Below, piece by piece: positions 16,926 through 23,785 of a stretch of DNA of 29,612 bases. A program made the position numbers and the translations under genes. Source of the DNA: a virus. Under the pieces are notes generated by a model. It searched no databases and was not told the origin of the DNA. It saw nothing but the letters and a program-made list of their open reading frames with translations. The stretch lies in the IMG/VR virus record IMGVR_UViG_3300048589_000281, positions 1 through 29,612 of that record. One strand, 5' to 3'. The first letter of the stretch is position 1. Every line of letters begins with the position of its first letter.

Positions 16926-17972
16926 TCAGGACTCCAGCTTGAAACCGAACTCGGCCGCGTTCACCGATGCGGCGGTCCAGTTGGTCCCGGTGGCGGGGTC
17001 CATGAACCACGACGTGAGGAACGGGGCGTAGGTGTCCTGGACCGATTGCGCGGCCCCGTCGTAATCGGTGCCGCCGATCCGAATGCGGTGCTTGATCGTG
17101 TGCGCCGCCACGTCGTCCTTGCGCACGATGAGCGTGGTCTGGACCGCGAGCACGGCCGCTTCGGTGGCGGAAACAGCGTCCATGTCGTAGGTGTCGCCGT
17201 TCCCGGCCGTCCCCGTGGACACGTAGTCGGTGTCGTTGTTGGGCGTGTAGTCGTCGTCCACGCACTGGTAGTTGGCCCCGCCCGATGCGGTCCATTGCGA
17301 CTCGGCACCCGCGCCAGCCACCGTGAGGCCCTCGACCACGATCGGGCCGAAGTGTGACGTGGGCGCGTCGCCCGCCTCCGAGATCACATACACGTCGTCG
17401 AGCGAGAAGAACCCGAACGTCGAGCTGTTCGTGTTCAGGTTCGCGAACGCGACCCAGTCGATCGTGTTCGAGTCGGACGACGTGACGCCCGTGAAGTCCA
17501 TCACGGTCACGCCGTTGACGCGGATGATGCACCGGCCCGTGCTGCCCGTGTTGGGCGAATAGCTCACCTCGACATAGCGCCAGATGCCCATGCCGATGCC
17601 GACCGTGGCGGTTTCCTTGAGCGTGGTCCCGATCTTGAGCAGGATCGTGTCGGCTGAGGTCCAGGCCAGGTACGCCTTCTCGTTCGTCGTGACCCGGAAC
17701 GACAGGAACCGCGTGAACGATCCGGTCGGGGTTTCGGGGCGGAACGCGAACCCGACGTGGACCGTCGAGAGCGATGAGCCGAGGGAGCGCGAGATTGACC
17801 GGCCGTCGTCCTTGAACTGGAGCGCGGTGCCCCGGCTGAATCGCGGGCTGGCGGCGATCAGGAGGTTGTTGGTCGCCGTCCACCCGTCTGCCTGGACGGC
17901 GGTCTGGATCACGCTGGAGTTGGTGAGCGAGGGGTCCACGAAGTCGAACCCGTCCATGAAGATCAAGGCCAT
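16926..17972 (-). CDS. LamG-like phage virion protein
   Basis: A protein of 348 residues opening with MALIFMDGFD, typical of a widespread family of phage tail-region proteins. Residues about 10-200 form a LamG-like jelly roll (WRYVEVSYSPNTGSTGRCIIRVNG, then DDVYV). Residues about 205-348 form the second conserved part, with QWTASGGANYQCVDDDY, DTDYVSTGTAG, the DYDGAAQSV stretch and a final AASVNAAEFGFKLES. AGGGGG lies nine bases upstream of the ATG, directly after the T-rich tail of a predicted terminator. It probably sits on the virion surface and may bind host glycans. Its stop junction is nearly identical to that of the beta-sandwich gene. Confidence 0.7.
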   Translation of the reverse strand: MALIFMDGFDFVDPSLTNSSVIQTAVQADGWTATNNLLIAASPRFSRGTALQFKDDGRSISRSLGSSLSTVHVGFAFRPETPTGSFTRFLSFRVTTNEKAYLAWTSADTILLKIGTTLKETATVGIGMGIWRYVEVSYSPNTGSTGRCIIRVNGVTVMDFTGVTSSDSNTIDWVAFANLNTNSSTFGFFSLDDVYVISEAGDAPTSHFGPIVVEGLTVAGAGAESQWTASGGANYQCVDDDYTPNNDTDYVSTGTAGNGDTYDMDAVSATEAAVLAVQTTLIVRKDDVAAHTIKHRIRIGGTDYDGAAQSVQDTYAPFLTSWFMDPATGTNWTAASVNAAEFGFKLES

Positions 17973-17987
17973 GCGGGTGGTCCCCCT

Positions 17988-18038
17988 GAAACGAGAAAAG
18001 CCGGGTGCCCAGGGGAGTGCGTGCCCCTGAGCGCCCGG
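17988..18038 (-). terminator. Intrinsic terminator or attenuator before the LamG gene
   Basis: A 15-bp stem (18001-18015 with 18024-18038, two G-T pairs) and an 8-base loop are followed on the minus strand by CTTTTCTCGTTTC. The T-rich tract ends just before the ribosome binding site of the gene starting at 17972, so partial readthrough could set the ratio between head/adaptor genes and tail-surface genes. Confidence 0.65.
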
Positions 18039-18115
18039 CCCGCGTGGTCATGGCCACCATTCAGGCAACAAGCCCGTCTGGTTCGTGCGCTGGCCATGCC
18101 GTGCAGCCGATGGAG

Positions 18116-18143
18116 GGCATAAACGCCAAATGGCGTTCATGCC
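18116..18143. repeat. Dispersed palindrome, copy 9
   Basis: AA centre on the plus strand; the left arm has A for G (GGCATAAACGCCA), the right arm is consensus. It lies between the stop of the 188-aa gene and the predicted terminator. Confidence 0.95.
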
Positions 18144-18159
18144 TCAACTGTCTGTTGGA

Positions 18160-18726
18160 TCAACCGCTGGCGGCCGAAACCGTGTAAGTGACCTTGAGCG
18201 TGTCACCGTTGTTGACGGTCTGGTTGCCACCGGAGAAAGCGGCGGTTGCGAACAGGGTGCCCGTGGTGCCGCTTTTCGCGCTATCGGTGATGAGGAACAG
18301 CCCGCGCACGGTCTTCGAGGCGTTGATCGAGAAGTCCACCGTGGTGGCGTTGACGACCGACTGGCCGCTCGCGGCAGCGGCCGACCACTGAGGGCGGGTC
18401 GTTTCCGAGTAGGCCGTGACCTCGGCCCAGCCGCCGTGCGAGGCCATCGTGTCGGCGGCGGCAAGCGCGGTGTAGCCCGCGTTGTCGATCAGGCCCATGT
18501 ACCACGCGGTGGGCGTGGTCTGGGCTCGCAGGTACACGTCGAGCAGGTTGTTGAGCGCGACGTTGACGACGCCGTTCTTCGCCGTGGTGGTCCACCGCGT
18601 GGTGCCGTCCGGCGCGACACACTCGATCGTGAACGTGCCGCCGATCCGGAACCGATCGCGGCCCGGACGGAGCCGGTCGCAGATCGCGCGGGCACGGGCG
18701 GAAAAGCCAAAGAAGTTCTCGCTCAT
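18160..18726 (-). CDS. Conserved phage structural protein, 188 aa
   Basis: A protein of 188 residues with strong resemblance to a widespread phage family: GTFTIECVAPDGTTRW (30-45), NVALNNLLDVYLR, WYMGLIDNAGYTALAAADTM, then SHGGWAEVTAYSE, and a C-terminal beta region ending NGDTLKVTYTVSAASG. The family is known to me only as a structural or hypothetical protein found in tail regions. The start ATG has AGGAG eight bases upstream. It closes the group of small genes after the adaptor; a palindrome and a terminator follow. Placement suggests a tail or neck component. Confidence 0.65.
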   Translation of the reverse strand: MSENFFGFSARARAICDRLRPGRDRFRIGGTFTIECVAPDGTTRWTTTAKNGVVNVALNNLLDVYLRAQTTPTAWYMGLIDNAGYTALAAADTMASHGGWAEVTAYSETTRPQWSAAAASGQSVVNATTVDFSINASKTVRGLFLITDSAKSGTTGTLFATAAFSGGNQTVNNGDTLKVTYTVSAASG

Positions 18727-18742
18727 GCGTATCGCTCCTGAA

Positions 18743-19201
18743 TTAGATGTACGGGTTGCGGCCCACGGCCAAACGTCCTGATGCGAGCTGGGCGATCACG
18801 GTGCGGCCCTCGGGCCGGTCGGTCGCGTGCAGGGCCATCACGTGCCCGCCCGAGTCGCCGCCAGCCACCAGTTCGAACCGGCGATCGATGAGGCTGGCCA
18901 CACCCGAAACATAGAACCCGCAGTAGAGGCGGTGCTCGCCCAGGTCAGCCTCGGTGCCTGGCACGTAGGTGGCGCGGAACCGCGTGCGGGTCGGCCCGAA
19001 CATCGCCATGTCGAGCGATGAGATCACGTTCATGTCGGCATCAAACACGATCAGGAACGGGGCCTTGTCGGGCACGTCGGGCGATTCGATCGTGACGACG
19101 ATCGGGTCGCCGCGCCGGAAGCGGCCCAGGTGCGTGCCGGTCAGGCACGAGCTTGCGAACCCGAGCCCAATGAGCGTTGTCGCCGCGACATCGATGTCCA
19201 T
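18743..19201 (-). CDS. Hypothetical beta-rich virion protein, 152 aa
   Basis: A protein of 152 residues with an Ig-like alternation of strands: DPIVVTIESPD, APFLIVFDADMNVISSLDM, RFRATYVPG, EHRLYCGFYVSG, then a terminal region with VMALHATDRPEGRTVIAQLASGRLAVG. The start ATG follows GAGG by seven bases, and this ribosome binding site lies in the last codons of the 63-aa gene upstream. Family not recognised. Its tight position between the adaptor and the other tail genes suggests a small structural protein. Confidence 0.6.
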   Translation of the reverse strand: MDIDVAATTLIGLGFASSCLTGTHLGRFRRGDPIVVTIESPDVPDKAPFLIVFDADMNVISSLDMAMFGPTRTRFRATYVPGTEADLGEHRLYCGFYVSGVASLIDRRFELVAGGDSGGHVMALHATDRPEGRTVIAQLASGRLAVGRNPYI

Positions 19202-19203
19202 TC

Positions 19204-19395
19204 TCAGCCCTCGAACTTGAGCACGCGGAACCCGTCGCGGACGCGAAGCTCGCCCTGGAACGCGGCCGTGACGTTGACCTGAGTGGACGAGTGGCCCGGC
19301 TGCGCGTCGTGCGGGTCGGGCACGGGCGACAGGCCGGGGAAGTCGGCGATGACCACCCGGCCCTGGGGCCTCTTGATGTCTTCAGCCCTGGGCAT
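19204..19395 (-). CDS. Small hypothetical protein, 63 aa
   Basis: A protein of 63 residues. The ATG has GGAG nine bases upstream, and the gene is packed between neighbours six bases upstream and two bases downstream, which supports it despite its size. It is hydrophilic with a Pro/Asp/His segment (LSPVPDPHDAQPGH) and a beta-like C-terminus (QVNVTAAFQGELRVRDGFRVLKF). No family was recognised. Confidence 0.5.
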   Translation of the reverse strand: MPRAEDIKRPQGRVVIADFPGLSPVPDPHDAQPGHSSTQVNVTAAFQGELRVRDGFRVLKFEG

Positions 19396-19401
19396 GACGG
19401 G

Positions 19402-20556
19402 TCACTCCACGTTGGACGAGATTTGGCCCGCGAGCCGCGACGACAGCAGCACCACGCGGCCACCCGGCGACCGGCCCGTGAAGCACCGCGAGTCGGCGCT
19501 CCTGGCCCGGTCGAGCGCCTCGACGTACTGCACGCGAGCGCTTGGCTTGTCCTTGAGCACGCGGCTCATGCCCAGGTGCATCTCGGCGCACCGTAGGTAG
19601 GCGTTACTCATGGACCCCGGCTCGATGTCGATCGGGTCGGAGATCGTGAACCCGCGACCGACAAGCGTGGCCGGGGCACGGTCAGCCAGTCCGATGTGGG
19701 TCGCGTCGGTCCATGCGGCGATGACCGACTCCAGGGCGGGGGGCTTGGTCCCGGTGGCGGGCGTGGGCGGGCGGTCGGTGCTGGAGAGGCGGAACACCGA
19801 ACCAACGTGCGCGGTGGTCCAGCTTGTCGCGGTGCCGATCACGCCCACATCATCCACGAACGACGACGCCGTGCCCGTCTCCTCGAACAGCGCCAGCGGG
19901 CGCGGCGATCGGCGGTACAGGAAGTCGATCGGCTCGGCCAGGATCGGCACCGGGGCCACGCGAAGCACGAGACGGCCCGAGTAGCGATGGTCGCCCGTGA
20001 TCGTGTACACGGTGGGCTGGCCCACCTGATTGCGACGACCCACGCGGTCGAACCATTCGCGGGGGTGGACGTAGTCGAGCCCGGAGAAGTTGTTGGGGAT
20101 GTAGGTCGAGTCCTGCGCCGTGTAGTCGGCCGGGAGCAGGAACGTGTCGCACGTCAGCGAGAAGTAAACAGGGCTGGCGAGGTCGCCGTCTGGGCAGGAC
20201 TCTGCCTCCAGCGTGACCGTGGTGGCGTTGACGCGAGACTCGACGCGATACACGCCAAGGCCGATGCGCACGATGCCGTCCGCTGACCAGTCGGGCCAGA
20301 TCCCGCCCGAGAGCGTGAGCGTGCGGGGCAGCACGCCGGTGCCGCCGTCGTGGTCGTAAGTGACGGTGCCCGTCGAGTACGTAGCGTGCGTGTTGACGCG
20401 GCCGTAGGCGTAGAGGTAGGACCAGTTGTGCGCGGTGGCCAGCGTTCCCATCGCGGCGATGGCCGCTTCCTTGCAATCGGCCAGCACGGAGTCGGACGGG
20501 GAACCGCCCAGGTAGCGGATGAGCCGGTCCACCACGTCGGCGTAGGTCATGATCAT
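19402..20556 (-). CDS. Tail adaptor / head-to-tail connector-like protein
   Basis: A protein of 384 residues starting at the first of two near ATGs, in an ATGA overlap with the gene before, with GGAG six bases upstream. The N-terminus is a helix pair ending NWSYLYAYGRV (about 1-55), followed by a long beta-rich middle part (RTLTLSGGIW, VYRVESRVNATTVTLE, TFLLPADYTAQDS, REWFDRV, GRLVLRVAP) and a final helical stretch (NAYLRCAEMHLGMSRVLKDK). This layout and the position after the portal resemble the adaptor/gatekeeper proteins of podoviruses. An inserted segment of about 70 residues (around 230-310) has a second beta module. The call is by architecture rather than a diagnostic motif. Confidence 0.55.
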   Translation of the reverse strand: MIMTYADVVDRLIRYLGGSPSDSVLADCKEAAIAAMGTLATAHNWSYLYAYGRVNTHATYSTGTVTYDHDGGTGVLPRTLTLSGGIWPDWSADGIVRIGLGVYRVESRVNATTVTLEAESCPDGDLASPVYFSLTCDTFLLPADYTAQDSTYIPNNFSGLDYVHPREWFDRVGRRNQVGQPTVYTITGDHRYSGRLVLRVAPVPILAEPIDFLYRRSPRPLALFEETGTASSFVDDVGVIGTATSWTTAHVGSVFRLSSTDRPPTPATGTKPPALESVIAAWTDATHIGLADRAPATLVGRGFTISDPIDIEPGSMSNAYLRCAEMHLGMSRVLKDKPSARVQYVEALDRARSADSRCFTGRSPGGRVVLLSSRLAGQISSNVE

Positions 20557-21185
20557 GGGTCGCTCCAGTCGATGCCCGCCTCGGCGGGGACATCGCCGCT
20601 GACCAGGAGGGGGTTGTCATCAACGCACCCCGAGAGCCGCTGGGAAAGCCTATCCCGCACGTCGGCGGCTACGGCGGCAACGTCGGCGGCGGGCATGTCG
20701 CCCACCTCGGCGTGGAAGGCCCGGTCGAGGATGTCGACGGCCACGCGGTACTCGCCCTCGTTCGGGTCCGTGGACGGCTCGGGCGGCGTGTACTCGACGG
20801 CACCCGTGGACGACCAGCCGCGTTCCTGGAGGATGCGCAGCACGTCGGCCTTGCCCGCCACCCACGCCTCGGGGTCGCCGGGGAACCGGGCCAGGCCGTG
20901 CATGTACTTCCTGCCGCACACGCTCACGCCCTCGGCCTCGGCCATCGCGGCGAAGTGGCCGTACATGCCGGGGTTGGTCGCGAATTGCTCGCCCGACTTG
21001 CCGCCCTTCATGAACGTGTCGTCGGAGCTGAACCCCGGAAAGCTCTTGGTCGCCAGCATCGCGGCCAGCCTGGGCGTGCAGCCGTTCTCCAAGCACCTCA
21101 AGAAGTGCGGCCAGTGGTCGAACGGCACACCGTGTTCGTGGGCCAGGTCCACCACCTCTTGAGCGTTGTATTTCCAGTTCACCAT
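20553..21185 (-). CDS. Conserved small phage protein downstream of portal
   Basis: A protein of 210 residues. The central segment, with GRKYMHGLARFPGDPEAWV and then VLRILQERGWSSTGAVEY, is one I associate with a small phage protein found beside portal genes. The C-terminal part is acidic and helical (EYRVAVDILDRAFHAEVGD onwards). The start chosen is the ATG with GAGG six bases upstream; a longer open frame runs back through the palindrome into the portal gene but lacks a ribosome binding site. The position between portal and adaptor is where a scaffold or capsid gene often lies. Its sequence does not look like a capsid protein, so the function is unknown. Confidence 0.6.
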   Translation of the reverse strand: MVNWKYNAQEVVDLAHEHGVPFDHWPHFLRCLENGCTPRLAAMLATKSFPGFSSDDTFMKGGKSGEQFATNPGMYGHFAAMAEAEGVSVCGRKYMHGLARFPGDPEAWVAGKADVLRILQERGWSSTGAVEYTPPEPSTDPNEGEYRVAVDILDRAFHAEVGDMPAADVAAVAADVRDRLSQRLSGCVDDNPLLVSGDVPAEAGIDWSDP

Positions 21186-21210
21186 CGCTCGCCTCGGTTC
21201 AAGGAAGTGA

Positions 21211-21238
21211 GGCATGAACGCCATTTGGCGTTCATGCC
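21211..21238. repeat. Dispersed palindrome, copy 10
   Basis: Perfect arms with a TT centre on the plus strand. It lies six bases beyond the portal stop codon and 25 bases upstream of the next start. Confidence 0.95.
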
Positions 21239-21244
21239 CTCGGG

Positions 21245-23194
21245 TCACATCGGGGCACCGTCTCCGGGCTGGTTCTGCGACCCCTTGCCATCGGCAACCT
21301 CCTCGCCGGGGGCGACCGGCGCGGGCGGCGGCGGGATGGCGGCACGCAGCAGGTAGCGGCCGGGGTCGAGCGACCGGCTCTTGGCCATGTCGCTGATCAG
21401 GTTGTTCAGCGGCTCGATGTCGCCCGTGGCGGTCGAGTACGCCTGGATCACGGGGCCGATCGCGTTGAACATCTCGGTCATGGTCTGGCTCTCCCATTGC
21501 TTGTTCGGGCGCTGGGTGGAGCCGCTCTCGACCGAATACTCAAGCTGACGCGCGGCCATCACATAGTCGGTGGTGGCGACGAACTGGTCCCACGCCCACG
21601 AGCCCATCGAGCCAAGCAGGACCGCCACGTCAGCCCCGGTCAGGTGGTGCCGCGCGGCGAGCGCTTCCTTGGCGGCGACCTCGCTCATCCACGCCTCGAC
21701 CTGGCCCGCCATGTCGTCGGGGCGAATGCTCATGTTCTGATTGCGGAGACTCACCTCGGCGGCGCTGCGGATCTGCGTCGAGCCGCCCTGGCCGTACATC
21801 AGCTCGGTGAGGCCCACCCGCTTGTCGAAGTTGTTCTCGACCGCCTCGATCATGCGCCACACGTCGCCGTTGACCTCCGGGTGCTGGAGGAACTGCACCA
21901 GCTCCGAGATCGTGCCGTGCTCGGACTCCAGTTCCAGGAGCGACAGGTCGCGGCCTTCGAGGATGGTCGTCTTGATGTCTTCACCGAGTGACTTCTTCAG
22001 GGCGATGAAGTCGCGGCATGAGGTGCGGATGCGCCCCATCAGGAAGCTCATCACCCAATTCAGGAACTTCAACTCGCCCAGGCCCGCCTTCAGGTGCGGC
22101 ATCGGCCACGGGCAGTTGTGGACCTCGTGGAAGTCGAGCAGCGTGACCGGCCAGCCGTCGTCGGCCCAATACGGCGTCGGCCACGCCACCGACTGGAACA
22201 CGCGGGCCGGGTCGGACTGGAACGACGGATCGTTGGTCAGGTCGGGCGACAGGTTCAGCGGGAACGGATTGTCGGGTGACACCACCAGGAAGCAGTAGTC
22301 GCCGAACGGTTCGAGCGCGGCGCGGATGGACGGCCGCATGCCCGACAGGCGACCGCCCAGGCCCATCTTCGACCACACCTGATAGATGGTGATCAGGTCG
22401 TTGGTGTAGCCACGCTTGCGGTCGTACTGCACGTCCGAGGACACGTCGGCCATCGCCTGGATGCCCTGGCTCTCGCTGTTGCCCTTGAGACTGCCACGGC
22501 GCAGGTTGTAATCGCGCTCCACCTGCCAGACCGGGAGCACGCGGCGGCGGGCGATCCAGGCGGCGCGGGCGATGCTCGTGGCGTCCGGGTCCACCAGCAG
22601 ATCATCGACCGATTCCCAGCACGTGCGCACCGCCTTGAAGCTCGCGGCGGGCGGCGTGTACAGCTCGGTCCAGAGACACCCCCTGCCCTTGATCAGCGCC
22701 TCGTTGATCGCGGTCCTGGCCTCCTGGCTCAGGCCGAACTCGTTCGGCGTCCAGTTGAGGTAGCCCTCCAGCAAGACGCCACGGAGCCCGTCCGTGCGGA
22801 CGCGGGCGTCCTCCTGCATGATCATCGACTGATACGTGTACGGGTCGGGGAAGAACTCGGGTGGTATCTGGATGGGCATGCGCGGTCGCACGGTGCGCAC
22901 GGGGTTGGCGTGGTACATCGCCGGGCCGAAGATCGTGACGAACTCAAATGCCTTGTTGACCGACACCTTGAAGTCGGGCATCGGGAACCCGTCGCCGTCG
23001 CCCATCCCGGCGAGCGAGCCCATCAGTTCATCCCAATCGCGTGGCCCAGCGTAGAACTGGTTGCACTCGGCCGCAGCCGCCGTGAACACGCGCTCCTTGT
23101 GCTTCTTGGCCTGCTCAATGGCTGAGGCCCACTGACCGACGACGGCCCGCAGGACCGGGTCGATCTCGGACGGCGCGTAGTTTTCGACGGCCAC
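21245..23194 (-). CDS. Portal protein (podovirus type)
   Basis: A protein of 649 residues starting at GTG with AGGGAG eight bases upstream. It carries the features of a large phage portal: an N-terminal helical part (VLRAVVGQWASAIEQAKKH), the FKVSVNKAFEFVTIFGPAMY segment, a central region reporting on neighbours (DDLLVDPDATSIARAAWIARRR), the long helical stem (FLNWVMSFLMGRIRTSCRD), and the GLTELMYGQGGSTQIRSAAE stretch followed by a helical crown. A Pro-rich tail (RAAIPPPPAPVAPGEE) ends the protein. It forms the dodecameric ring through which the terminase packages DNA. Its order after the terminase is the usual one. Confidence 0.8.
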   Translation of the reverse strand: MAVENYAPSEIDPVLRAVVGQWASAIEQAKKHKERVFTAAAAECNQFYAGPRDWDELMGSLAGMGDGDGFPMPDFKVSVNKAFEFVTIFGPAMYHANPVRTVRPRMPIQIPPEFFPDPYTYQSMIMQEDARVRTDGLRGVLLEGYLNWTPNEFGLSQEARTAINEALIKGRGCLWTELYTPPAASFKAVRTCWESVDDLLVDPDATSIARAAWIARRRVLPVWQVERDYNLRRGSLKGNSESQGIQAMADVSSDVQYDRKRGYTNDLITIYQVWSKMGLGGRLSGMRPSIRAALEPFGDYCFLVVSPDNPFPLNLSPDLTNDPSFQSDPARVFQSVAWPTPYWADDGWPVTLLDFHEVHNCPWPMPHLKAGLGELKFLNWVMSFLMGRIRTSCRDFIALKKSLGEDIKTTILEGRDLSLLELESEHGTISELVQFLQHPEVNGDVWRMIEAVENNFDKRVGLTELMYGQGGSTQIRSAAEVSLRNQNMSIRPDDMAGQVEAWMSEVAAKEALAARHHLTGADVAVLLGSMGSWAWDQFVATTDYVMAARQLEYSVESGSTQRPNKQWESQTMTEMFNAIGPVIQAYSTATGDIEPLNNLISDMAKSRSLDPGRYLLRAAIPPPPAPVAPGEEVADGKGSQNQPGDGAPM

Positions 23195-23210
23195 GGCTGA
23201 GTCTCCCTGT

Positions 23211-23555
23211 TCAGGGTTGCTCCTCAGCGGTGAGCCCGAACGCCTGTTCGAGCTGGCTGAGTCGCTTCTGGTCGCTCGTGTAGTCCCAGCACCCGGCCTC
23301 ACCGGACGCGACGGTTCGGTTCAGGTCCGGGTCGCTGGCGTGCCGCACGCCGTCCTTGATGAACCCACCCCGCGTGTCAGCGGCGAACACGGTGAGGTTG
23401 AGCGTGCGCTTGCCGACCTGCGTGATCAGGGCTGGCGACGGCTCGCCGTAGGGCGTTGGCATCCACACGCAGGGGCCGATCGATGCGTGCGGCATCTCGT
23501 AGGAGATGTCAGGGGCGGTTGGCTTGGCTTCCGATTTTGGCACCTGTGGCTCCAT
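23211..23555 (-). CDS. SH3-like small conserved phage protein
   Basis: A protein of 114 residues from ATG. The segment from CVWMPTPYGEPSPALITQVG through LNLTVFAADTRGGF to GCWDYTSDQK matches a small family often found beside portal genes, in which a short beta barrel ends in a Trp-containing strand. The C-terminal 20 residues form a helix (KRLSQLEQAFGLTAEEQ). No good ribosome binding site precedes this ATG, and it overlaps the small membrane-protein gene by 47 bases, so translation is probably coupled. A longer form from TTG at 23606 is possible. Confidence 0.55.
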   Translation of the reverse strand: MEPQVPKSEAKPTAPDISYEMPHASIGPCVWMPTPYGEPSPALITQVGKRTLNLTVFAADTRGGFIKDGVRHASDPDLNRTVASGEAGCWDYTSDQKRLSQLEQAFGLTAEEQP

Positions 23556-23742
23556 TGGGCGGGTAGTAGGGATAGGACGGCGTCGGCTGACGCCGCTCGG
23601 GGACAACAGGCTCGACCTGGGCCTTCTGGGATTGGCCCACGATCGCGGCCACGACGAAGATCATGATGGCGGCGAACATCGCCCCGATGAGCACGCCCGC
23701 GAACAGGCTGACGACGTTCATCTGCGACTCATCGCTGGTCAT
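23509..23742 (-). CDS. Small single-helix membrane protein
   Basis: A protein of 77 residues. A short polar N-terminus is followed by one strongly hydrophobic helix (about residues 11-36, SLFAGVLIGAMFAAIMIFVV) and a polar Pro/Gln-rich tail. The start ATG has AGGAGG six to eight bases upstream, immediately after a palindrome copy. It lies between terminase and portal. The shape is compatible with a holin- or spanin-like lysis protein or a virion membrane protein, but no endolysin is visible nearby to support a lysis role. Confidence 0.6.
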   Translation of the reverse strand: MTSDESQMNVVSLFAGVLIGAMFAAIMIFVVAAIVGQSQKAQVEPVVPERRQPTPSYPYYPPNGATGAKIGSQANRP

Positions 23743-23757
23743 TGCACACCTCCTGGA

Positions 23758-23785
23758 GGCATGAACGCCAAATGGCGTTTATGCT
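23758..23785. repeat. Dispersed palindrome, copy 11
   Basis: AA centre on the plus strand; the right arm has the TTTATG variant. It abuts the terminase stop codon on one side and, on the minus strand, runs straight into TCCAGGAG, the ribosome binding site of the small membrane-protein gene. Confidence 0.95.
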
